From positions 1 through 20,042 of the forward strand of contig JAAZDX010000040.1 in the NCBI GenBank assembly GCA_012512605.1: a stretch of DNA of 20,042 nt, written 5' to 3'. A model generated the notes under the pieces. It saw only the letters and a program-made list of their open reading frames with translations. It made no database searches and was not told where the DNA came from. Of this stretch, positions 13,505 to 20,042 are shown one piece after another; positions within the stretch are counted from its first letter, which is position 1; each line of letters begins with the position of its first letter. The position numbers and the translations under genes were made by a program. This stretch comes from Bacillota bacterium. Lineage in GTDB: Bacteria; Bacillota; UBA4882; UBA10575.

Positions 13505-14458
13505 TTATCGTTTCCCCTTATCATACGGTTCACCGGCTGCTCGCGGCGCCTGGGTCGATTTGGAGAAGAAGACCAGGACCAGAAGGGTCACGATATAGGG
13601 GAAGTTCTTCAGGATAATCCCCGGGACCTTGGCCAACGCCGGAAGGGCTTGGGAGACATTGGCGATCGTGCTCGCCAAACCGAAAAAGAAGGTCGCTCCC
13701 AGAATCCCCAAAGGTTTCCATTGGCCAAAGATCAAGGCAGCCAGTGCTAAAAAGCCTAAACCGGCAACCGTCCCGTTGAACTCACCGGCATAAGTCACCA
13801 GAATGATCGCGCCCCCCAGTCCGGCACAAGCCCCGGAGAGCAGAACCGCAATATAACGCATCCGGTAGACATTAATCCCGGCCGCATCGGCGGCTTGCGG
13901 GTGTTCCCCACAGGCCCGGAGCCGTAAGCCAAAGGGTGTCCGGTATAGCAAAAACCAGGACAACAGCAAAATTGCCAAGACCAACCAGGTCGTAACGTAA
14001 GTCTGCGTAAAGAGGAGTCGCCCCAAAACGGGGAGCTCGGAAAGAACTGGAATATTCCGCCGGATCAAGCCGTGCATAATCAGAATATTCCCGCTTCCCG
14101 TGATATGACGGGCTAAATAAACCGTTAGCGCCCCGGCGATCATATTAATCGCCGTCCCGCTGATCACTTGGTTGGCATTGAGCGTAATACTGGCAAAGGC
14201 ATGAAGCAACGAGAAAACGGCCCCGGCCAGCGTAGCCAGGATAAGGCCAAGCCCGATCGCCGTTCCCGGCGGCAGGCTGCTTTCTAAGCGGGAAATGGTC
14301 AAAGCGCTGGTAAAAAAGCCAATCACCATTAACCCTTCCAGACCGATGTTGACCACACCGCTCCGCTCACTGTATAATCCCCCCAAAGCGGTGATAAGCA
14401 ACGGGATCGTATAAGCAATGGCATAAGGAAAGATCTGTTCAATTAGCTCCCACCACAT
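13505..14458 (-). CDS. nupQ: BMP-type nucleoside ABC transporter, permease 2
   Basis: This 317-residue permease of the BPD_transp_2 (branched-chain/ribose-like) family has about nine or ten helices. The N-terminal SERSGVVNIGLEGLMVIG motif is the hallmark of the second permease of BMP/Nup transporters, and GEHPQAADAAGINVYRMRYIA near residue 185 is the cytoplasmic coupling (EAA-like) loop. The family imports purine (and some pyrimidine) nucleosides, as B. subtilis NupNOPQ does for guanosine. Its ATG shares one base (TAATG) with the stop of permease 1, indicating translational coupling. The gene is followed by the panE-like gene 38 bases on. Confidence 0.9.
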   Translation of the reverse strand: MWWELIEQIFPYAIAYTIPLLITALGGLYSERSGVVNIGLEGLMVIGFFTSALTISRLESSLPPGTAIGLGLILATLAGAVFSLLHAFASITLNANQVISGTAINMIAGALTVYLARHITGSGNILIMHGLIRRNIPVLSELPVLGRLLFTQTYVTTWLVLAILLLSWFLLYRTPFGLRLRACGEHPQAADAAGINVYRMRYIAVLLSGACAGLGGAIILVTYAGEFNGTVAGLGFLALAALIFGQWKPLGILGATFFFGLASTIANVSQALPALAKVPGIILKNFPYIVTLLVLVFFSKSTQAPRAAGEPYDKGKR

Positions 14459-15576
14459 TACTCCACACCTCCCGCTTTTTCCTTTAGTCCAGCCTCCGGG
14501 TCCAGGGGAAGGTCCATCTTGTTCTCGGCTTGCCGCCGTCTCTGCAGCTGCCCCCGGAGCCTTTCAATCAGAACACTGGTTGCCGCGAAATAGATAATCG
14601 TGGCGATGATCGAATCAGCGATCTCCGGTGGGACCTGGGTCATGGCATTCATAAAGCCCTTCCCCGAGTGGAGGATGCCAAAGAAGATCGCGGCCATAAA
14701 CACGCCCCACGGCGAGTTGGCCCCCAGTAGAGCCACGGCGATCCCATCAAAACCCTGGTTCGGCATGACGCCAATCTGCATGTTGGAAGCATAACCCACA
14801 TAAAATGCGGCGCCACCCAAGCCGGCACAGGCCCCGGCAATCATCATCGACAGAATAATATTCCGTTCCGTTTGGATCCCCGCGTATTCCGCCGCATCAC
14901 GGTTATAGCCAACGGCCTTCAATTCATAGCCCAGCGTCGTGCGTTCAAGAATATAGGCAATGATCATCACAGCAATAATCGCAATTAAAAAGCCAAGATT
15001 GATGTAGGAACCCTTAAACAGCCGGGTCAACCAGTCCACTTTTAGTGAAGCAGCTTCGGGAATCCGTCGTGACTCGGTCTCTAGATAAGCACCTTTAAAA
15101 TAAGCAGGAACAATATAATAAACCGACCAGTAGGCAATCCAGTTCATCATAATGGTACAAACCACTTCGTGCACGTTGAATTTGGCCTTTAACCAACCGG
15201 GGACCAACCCCCATAACGCCCCGCCCAGGGCCGCCGCCAGTACAATCACCGGGAGGAGAAGGGGTTTCGGCCATGGGATGGTGAGCCCCAGTGCGGTTGC
15301 ACATAAGCCTCCGATCAACATCTGTCCGGCCCCGCCGATGTTAAAGAGCCCCGTTCTGAAGGCAAAGGCGACCGATAAACCGGTAAAAATGAGTGGCGTC
15401 GCAGTCGCCAGGGTGTTCCCAATCCGCGCAATATTCATCACACCGCCGCTAAAAAGGTAGAAAAAGCCGAGAAGCGGGTTGTTCCCGGTCACCAGCAGCA
15501 GAACGGCACCGGCCAGTAAGCCAAAACCAACCGCTAGTAGCGCCACGGTGTATTCTTGCCCACTCTCTTTCTTCAA
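14458..15576 (-). CDS. nupP: BMP-type nucleoside ABC transporter, permease 1
   Basis: This 372-residue permease is partner to the 317-residue one. AFAFRTGLFNIGGAGQMLIG near residue 70 is the family signature, and AVGYNRDAAEYAGI near 220 is the coupling loop that contacts the ATPase. It is longer than permease 2 because of a C-terminal cytoplasmic extension rich in charged residues (from about 340). The start is TTG at 15576, overlapping the ATPase stop by four bases (TTGA), with GGGGGGAG six bases before it. Together the two permeases form the heterodimeric channel of a purine nucleoside importer. Confidence 0.9.
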   Translation of the reverse strand: MKKESGQEYTVALLAVGFGLLAGAVLLLVTGNNPLLGFFYLFSGGVMNIARIGNTLATATPLIFTGLSVAFAFRTGLFNIGGAGQMLIGGLCATALGLTIPWPKPLLLPVIVLAAALGGALWGLVPGWLKAKFNVHEVVCTIMMNWIAYWSVYYIVPAYFKGAYLETESRRIPEAASLKVDWLTRLFKGSYINLGFLIAIIAVMIIAYILERTTLGYELKAVGYNRDAAEYAGIQTERNIILSMMIAGACAGLGGAAFYVGYASNMQIGVMPNQGFDGIAVALLGANSPWGVFMAAIFFGILHSGKGFMNAMTQVPPEIADSIIATIIYFAATSVLIERLRGQLQRRRQAENKMDLPLDPEAGLKEKAGGVE

Positions 15577-17096
15577 GCAGTCTCCCCCCTTTTCCCTCCA
15601 GCCATCATCAGGCCAATCTCATGTTCATTTGTGGTTTTCGCGTCGACAAGCCCCACCAACTCGCCGTTGTAGATCACCGCGATCCGGTCGGCCAGGTTCA
15701 AGATCTCGTCCAGTTCCAAAGAGACAAGCAGCACGGCCTTGCCTTTTTCCCGCTGCTCAATAATCCGGCGGTGAATATATTCAATGGCACCCACGTCCAA
15801 GCCGCGGGTCGGTTGGACCGCCAGGAGGAGTTCGGGATTGAGATCGATCTCCCGCCCGACAATGGCCTTTTGTTGGTTACCACCCGAGAGGGAACGGGCT
15901 AAAGCGCTTGCCCCCTGTCCCGCACGGACATCAAACTCCGCCATCAAACGGTCAGTATACTCCGCAATGGCTCCCCAGTTTAAGAGCCCCTTTTCGGCAT
16001 AAGGCGCTTGGTCGTACACCTTAAGGATCATGTTTTCCTGAAGCGTATAGTCGAGAATCAACCCGTGTTTGTGGCGGTCAGACGGAATATGGGCGATGCC
16101 CATCCGGATCCGGTCCCGGATCGAATAATTGGTGATCTCGATCCCCTTGAGCAGAACCCGGCCGCTTTCCGCTTTACGCAAACCGGTAATGACCTCCACC
16201 AATTCAGTTTGGCCATTGCCATCGACCCCGGCTAGGCCCAGGATTTCTCCAGACCGTACTTCCAGCGAGAAATCCCGAAGCGCCATTATCTTCCGGTTGT
16301 CATAGGCAGAAAGGTTCTCGACTTTGAGGACAACATCACCAGCGACCCGGTCCGTCTTTTCTACGGCAAAACTGACCTCGCGGCCGACCATCATCCGGGC
16401 CAACTCTTCTTCACTGGTGGCAGCCACATCAACGGTACCAATCAGCCGCCCCCGGCGAATCACCGTGCACCGGTCGGCAATGGCCTTAATCTCTTTGAGT
16501 TTATGGGTGATTAGGATGATCGATTTACCTTCTTTCACCAAGTTGCGCATGATCGCCATCAAGTCCTGAATTTCTTGGGGCGTAAGCACAGAAGTTGGTT
16601 CGTCAAAGATCAAAACCTCGGCATCCCGGTAGAGCATTTTCATGATCTCAACCCGCTGTTGCATCCCGACGGAGATGTCTTCAATTTTAGCGTCGGGATC
16701 CACATTAAGCCCGTACCTTTGGGAAAGCCGCTTAATTTTTTCCGCGGCCGTCTTGTGGTCAATCACTACCCCTTTGGTCGTTTCCATTCCCAACATGATA
16801 TTTTCCGTAACCGTAAAGTTATGGACCAATTTAAAGTGCTGATGCACCATGCCGATCCCCAGCTCATTGGCGACGTTAGGATCACTGATCTTCACTTCCT
16901 GGCCGCGGATCTTGATTGTCCCCTGATCCGGTGGGTAAAGACCGAATAAAATGCTCATCAGGGTAGACTTTCCTGCACCGTTCTCCCCGAGCAGTGCATG
17001 GATTTCCCCCGGCTTCAACTGCAATGTAATGTCATCATTGGCGACGACACCGGGAAACTCTTTCCGGATTTTCAGCATTTCGACCACATATTCCAT
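15573..17096 (-). CDS. nupO: BMP-type nucleoside ABC transporter, duplicated ATPase
   Basis: This 507-residue protein has two fused nucleotide-binding domains, as in RbsA/MglA and NupO. Domain 1 has Walker A GENGAGKST (37-45), signature SVGMQQR (142-148) and Walker B VLIFDEPT (161-168). Domain 2 has a degenerate Walker A GVDGNGQT (290-297), signature LSGGNQQK (403-410) and LLLAVQPT (423-430), where the catalytic Glu is replaced by Gln. Such asymmetry is normal for this family: the second site is probably non-hydrolytic. ATG at 17096 follows AAGGAGCG by a few bases. About 200 bases with two hairpins separate it from the binding-protein gene. Confidence 0.95.
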   Translation of the reverse strand: MEYVVEMLKIRKEFPGVVANDDITLQLKPGEIHALLGENGAGKSTLMSILFGLYPPDQGTIKIRGQEVKISDPNVANELGIGMVHQHFKLVHNFTVTENIMLGMETTKGVVIDHKTAAEKIKRLSQRYGLNVDPDAKIEDISVGMQQRVEIMKMLYRDAEVLIFDEPTSVLTPQEIQDLMAIMRNLVKEGKSIILITHKLKEIKAIADRCTVIRRGRLIGTVDVAATSEEELARMMVGREVSFAVEKTDRVAGDVVLKVENLSAYDNRKIMALRDFSLEVRSGEILGLAGVDGNGQTELVEVITGLRKAESGRVLLKGIEITNYSIRDRIRMGIAHIPSDRHKHGLILDYTLQENMILKVYDQAPYAEKGLLNWGAIAEYTDRLMAEFDVRAGQGASALARSLSGGNQQKAIVGREIDLNPELLLAVQPTRGLDVGAIEYIHRRIIEQREKGKAVLLVSLELDEILNLADRIAVIYNGELVGLVDAKTTNEHEIGLMMAGGKRGETA

Positions 17097-17156
17097 TACA
17101 TCGCTCCTTTTCGCTTGTTAATTACCGCAACACACTCAAGCCCGATCAAACACGAT

Positions 17157-17260
17157 CTTACGATCTATTATAAACCATATTTTAAGATAAGGAATTGCCA
17201 AAAGGCAATTCCTGCAAACAAGAAAAGAAGAGGATTGGCTGTTTGCTCCTCCTCTTTTCC
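17157..17260 (-). terminator. Two tandem intercistronic hairpins (attenuating terminator) after the binding-protein gene
   Basis: Hairpin 1 on the minus strand joins AAGAGGA-type arms (17250-17255 with 17229-17234, extended with a bulge) and is followed by TCTTTTCTTG, a terminator. Hairpin 2 is a perfect 10-bp stem AGGAATTGCC/GGCAATTCCT (17190-17199 with 17204-17213, 4-base loop), followed by TTATCTTAAAATATGG, a weak U-tract. TATAAT on the minus strand at about 17169-17174 could be the -10 of a weak internal promoter. The pair probably lowers expression of the membrane parts relative to the binding protein. Confidence 0.65.
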
Positions 17261-17294
17261 AGAATTGGTCCCTCTTCACTGCTTATGTCGGTTG

Positions 17295-18377
17295 TTACCG
17301 GATCAAATCCCCACGTTCATCAGCAACAACGATCTCACCGCTCTTAAGCTTAGCGTAGACCTCAGCGACCTTACTTTCTACTTCGGAACGGAGATTCGGG
17401 TTCACTTCTGGGATCCCGATCCCGTCGTTTGTCGCATCAAAGACCAGAATCTCTCCGCCGGGGAACGCTCCTTCGGTTTCGGCTTTAATCATATCAAATG
17501 TAGCCTTTTTGATCTGTTTCATCGCCGAAGTTAGGATGATCGAATTCTTGCCATCATAGATCCCTTCATCATACTGGTCAACGTCAACACCAATCACCCA
17601 AACTTCTTCGCCGGCCCGCACCCGAGCTTTCGCCTCATTGATCACACCAATCCCTACTCCACCGGCTGCCGCAAAGATCGCTTTCACGCCGCGGTCATAC
17701 ATCTGCGCCGCCAGTTGTTGTCCAGCTGCGACGTTATCGAAAGAGCCTTGGTAGATCACATTTTCCGGCCGGATCACCATGTTGGTCCCTAAATTGGCGT
17801 TAGCGTAGTTGACCCCCTGTTGGAAACCCCAGTTAAATTTCTGCACCGCCGGGATCTCCATACCGCCAATGTAGCCGAGTTCGCCTTCTTTCAGTTGCAA
17901 CGCCGTGGCAACACCGGCAATGAACCCGGATTCATGTTCCGCGAAGAAGATCGAAACGGTATTTTCTTTAACGACCGGAACAAAATCTCCCGCGTGGGGG
18001 TTACCGTCGATGATCACGAACTTTGCATCTGGATATTTATCTTGAGCTTGGAAGATGGCCGTTTCAAATTTAAAGCCAGGACAGACGATAAATTTGAAAC
18101 CCGCATCATAAAGGTTGCCGATCTCAGTCAGATAATCGGCTTCCGTCGTCCCCGCCGGTTTCAAATACTTCGTTTCCAGACCAAGTTCCTCACCGGCTTG
18201 AAGTACCCCTTCCCAAGTACCCTGGTTAAACGATTTGTCATCAATGGTGCCCGCATCAGTCACCATCCCTACTTTTAGGCGACCCATCTTCAGCACCCCA
18301 GTGCGTTGTCCCACATTGACCACGATCAGGGCGGCCACCACCAAAATGACCAGAACGACTAAGACTTTTTTTACCAT
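17295..18377 (-). CDS. BMP-family nucleoside-binding protein, membrane-anchored
   Basis: This is the 360-residue substrate-binding component of the adjacent ABC importer. VTDAGTIDDKSFNQGTWEG (about 39-57) is the BMP/PnrA signature for nucleoside binding, with further pattern matches VQKFNWGFQQGV and VIGVDVDQYDEG. Relatives bind purine nucleosides (Treponema PnrA, B. subtilis NupN). The N-terminus is MVKK plus a hydrophobic helix (about 5-22), but no lipobox cysteine follows; the only Cys is near residue 100. It may stay tethered by an uncleaved helix rather than by lipid. ATG at 18377 follows AAGGAGG by eight bases. It is the first gene of the operon, with its own promoter at 18437-18465 and hairpins after its stop. 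Confidence 0.93.
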   Translation of the reverse strand: MVKKVLVVLVILVVAALIVVNVGQRTGVLKMGRLKVGMVTDAGTIDDKSFNQGTWEGVLQAGEELGLETKYLKPAGTTEADYLTEIGNLYDAGFKFIVCPGFKFETAIFQAQDKYPDAKFVIIDGNPHAGDFVPVVKENTVSIFFAEHESGFIAGVATALQLKEGELGYIGGMEIPAVQKFNWGFQQGVNYANANLGTNMVIRPENVIYQGSFDNVAAGQQLAAQMYDRGVKAIFAAAGGVGIGVINEAKARVRAGEEVWVIGVDVDQYDEGIYDGKNSIILTSAMKQIKKATFDMIKAETEGAFPGGEILVFDATNDGIGIPEVNPNLRSEVESKVAEVYAKLKSGEIVVADERGDLIR

Positions 18378-18436
18378 TAAGGCGCCTCCTTCGTTATTTT
18401 TAAAACAATAAGCTAGAATTCTACTATCCTCTTACT

Positions 18437-18465
18437 ATTTTAGATAATTTTTGTAATAGTTTCAA
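18437..18465 (-). promoter_or_regulatory. Sigma-A promoter of the nucleoside transporter operon
   Basis: TTGAAA (18460-18465) and TAAAAT (18437-18442) are separated by 17 bases, about 60 bases before the binding-protein ATG. The leader is too short for a purine riboswitch and none is seen. Confidence 0.85.
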
Positions 18466-18510
18466 GCATTTGATGGAAATGTGTAAATTTTCGTCATAAA
18501 CGTAAATTTA

Positions 18511-18660
18511 TTAATCAGCTGTTACCTGCCGAAGAACAGCCAGTAATTCATCGATCCGGTATGGTTTGCTGACTACGCCGGAAAACCCGTGTCTTTCGTA
18601 ATCAGCCATGATCGGATCCGCAGCATAACCGCTACAAACGATCGCTTTGATCTGCGGGTC
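18511..18660 (-). pseudogene. Displaced C-terminal end of the kinase receiver domain
   Basis: In another minus-strand frame, 49 codons from GAC (18658-18660) to TAA (18511-18513) encode the expected end of the receiver domain: DPQIKAIVCSGYA with the conserved Ser, then GFSGVVSKPYRIDELLAVL with the conserved Lys-Pro. Adding one base near 18669 (restoring CTCCGG where CTCGG stands on the minus strand) would join it as ARL-RSF-DPQIK to the kinase frame. It is not a separate gene. Confidence 0.85.
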
Positions 18661-20042
18661 AAAACTCCGAGTCTGGCGATGACCTCCTCTCCGCCGATCC
18701 CACCCGGAATGGTCAAGTCTAGGATCACCACATCAAAGGGGGTGTTCCCCGCTTTGGCCTCCTGATAGGCGTGGATGGCCTCCTCACCGTTGCGTGTGGT
18801 GACAATCTCATGGCCGAAGGTGGTCAGCAGTTCGGCCACGGCCCGGCAGATCAGTTCTTCATCGTCCATCAACAGAATCCGTAACCGTTCTTCTGTCACC
18901 GCTGTTTCTTTTTTTGTTGTTTCTATTTCTTTGGTGTGTACGGAGGCTGGCAAGTAAATCCGAAAAGTCGAACCAACCTCCACCTCCGATTCTACTTCGA
19001 TCTCCCCGTCATGTTGTCGGATGATTGAAAACGCCGTCGCCAGCCCTAACCCGTTGCCACTGGGCTTGGTCGTAAAAAAGGGATCAAAGATCTTCCCCAA
19101 AAGCTCTGGTTTGATCCCAACGCCCTGATCTTCGACGGTTACTCGCACATATTTGCCAGGTTTCAGCTTTCGCTCCACCCCAACTTCAATATTTTCAACA
19201 CTGATCTTAATAATCCCACCGTGTTTCATGGCTTGCTTTGCATTAAGGACTAGGTTGTGCAAGACCTGACTGATCTGGCCAACATCGATGGCGACAGACC
19301 AAAGATCAGGTGGAATCCGGTATTCCACTTTAATATTGGAACCACGGAGCACAAATTCGGTGGTATCCCGGATAAGCCGATCAAGCGGGGCATTTTTTTT
19401 AACCGGTGCCCCACCTTTAGCAAAGGTCAGTAATTGTTTCGTTAGAGCGCTGGCTTTATGGGAGATCTCCACCGTCTGCGCCAGGGTAGATGAGATATCG
19501 ATCTGCTTGTCATACTGGATCGTTGCCAACTGCAGGTTAGAGATGATCGCTGCTAAAGTATTGTTAAAGTCGTGGGCAATACCTGCCGCCAAGACCCCCA
19601 ATGACTCCAGTTTTGCCGTCTTAATCAGCTCCCGTTCGGCATGGCGTTTTTCCGTAACATCCTGAAAAACAGTGACCATCCCGATCTCTTTTCCGTTCGG
19701 TAGTTTAATTGGGGAGTTCTGCAACGTAATCGGAATCTTCCCCAAATTGCGGGTGATTAACACCAGATCGGGATAGGTGGTCTCCGGAGAGAAGGCCGCA
19801 AGCTTTTCGCCAGTTTTCCCATCGCAAACGGAGAGGAGTTGGCTGAGGGGTTGATCGTATGCTTCTTCTTCACTGCACCCAATCATCTTTAGGGCAGCAC
19901 AGTTCAAAAACATCACCCGGCCACTCCGGTTGGTCGCAACCACCCCTTCTTCCAGCGAATTCAGGGTGATTTTTAGCAGTTCGCGCTCGGAAGCGATCGC
20001 TTCTTCCTCCAACCGTTTTCGTTCCGTAATATCCAAGTTAAT
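18573..20042 (-). CDS. Hybrid sensor histidine kinase, 5' end outside the window, frameshifted receiver
   Basis: The frame is open through the window edge, so the N-terminus is missing. The visible part starts with DITERKR, the end of a PAC/PAS unit, implying at least one more PAS domain upstream. Numbering from the Met codon at 20036: PAS at about 18-130, HisKA with AAGIAHDFNNT (phosphoacceptor His155), HATPase with N-box NLVLNAKQAM (261-270), VEDQGVGI, IFDPFFTTK and GNGLGLA, then a receiver domain with DD at 391-392 and phospho-accepting D440 (VVILD). Reading is lost after ARL (about 456): the last 31 residues are not receiver-like and stop at 18573. The kinase core should be intact; the receiver lacks its conserved Ser/Thr and Lys. 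The signal and partner are unknown. Confidence 0.85.
   Translation of the reverse strand: MNLDITERKRLEEEAIASERELLKITLNSLEEGVVATNRSGRVMFLNCAALKMIGCSEEEAYDQPLSQLLSVCDGKTGEKLAAFSPETTYPDLVLITRNLGKIPITLQNSPIKLPNGKEIGMVTVFQDVTEKRHAERELIKTAKLESLGVLAAGIAHDFNNTLAAIISNLQLATIQYDKQIDISSTLAQTVEISHKASALTKQLLTFAKGGAPVKKNAPLDRLIRDTTEFVLRGSNIKVEYRIPPDLWSVAIDVGQISQVLHNLVLNAKQAMKHGGIIKISVENIEVGVERKLKPGKYVRVTVEDQGVGIKPELLGKIFDPFFTTKPSGNGLGLATAFSIIRQHDGEIEVESEVEVGSTFRIYLPASVHTKEIETTKKETAVTEERLRILLMDDEELICRAVAELLTTFGHEIVTTRNGEEAIHAYQEAKAGNTPFDVVILDLTIPGGIGGEEVIARLGVLTRRSKRSFVAVMLRIRSWLITKDTGFPA

Noticed and set aside
18378..18436. Purine riboswitch before the nucleoside transporter operon
   Set aside because: The leader is only about 60 bases and lacks the conserved purine aptamer core.
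1..20042. CRISPR arrays, rRNA genes or intact insertion sequences
   Set aside because: No regularly spaced repeats, rRNA segments or transposase genes were seen on reading both strands.

Overview
This window looks like a stretch of chromosome from an anaerobic, probably endospore-forming member of the Bacillota (a clostridia-like lineage). The evidence is a classic clostridial 2[4Fe-4S] ferredoxin, strong AGGAGG-type ribosome binding sites with several TTG starts, sigma-A promoters with 17-base spacers, a preQ1-I riboswitch, and a tiny single-helix membrane peptide of the kind found among sporulation genes. The genus cannot be fixed from the sequence alone. Most genes lie on the minus strand.

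Layout. Positions 1-1020 hold a small ribbon-helix-helix DNA-binding protein (+), a bidirectional terminator, a 56-residue ferredoxin (-), and a promoter driving tRNA-Gly(CCC) and tRNA-Thr(CGT) with their own terminator. Positions 1020-3110 form an AT-rich, accessory-looking island beside the tRNAs. It has three co-directional small genes (91, 160 and 124 residues), the last a probable HEPN-type helical protein. The gene-poor flanks carry hairpins, a pair of DnaA-box-like 9-mers and a decayed coding remnant. Then come a secreted TPR protein (3120-4628, -), a 33-residue membrane peptide (-), a UbiE/MenG-type methyltransferase (+), a PiT phosphate transporter (-) and a MATE exporter (-).

Positions 8485-9740 are a compact queuosine-precursor operon on the minus strand: promoter, preQ1-I riboswitch, a YhhQ/QPTR-type precursor transporter, then QueF overlapping it by 23 bases, then a terminator. 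Facing it on the plus strand is an EamA-type transporter behind a long, structured, unassigned leader. Next, all on the minus strand, are a DUF2161 PD-(D/E)XK-like protein with SfsA, and a ketopantoate-reductase-family gene at the tail of a four-gene BMP-type nucleoside ABC transporter operon (binding protein, duplicated ATPase, two permeases). Two hairpins separate the binding protein from the rest, which suggests graded expression. The window ends inside a hybrid sensor histidine kinase whose receiver domain is broken by an apparent one-base deletion.

The most notable items are the riboswitch-controlled queuosine salvage operon, the AT-rich HEPN cluster with a 19-base tandem repeat duplicating its ribosome binding site, the frameshifted kinase, the BMP binding protein without a lipobox cysteine, and the structured leader before the EamA gene. 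No CRISPR array, rRNA or intact insertion sequence was seen.
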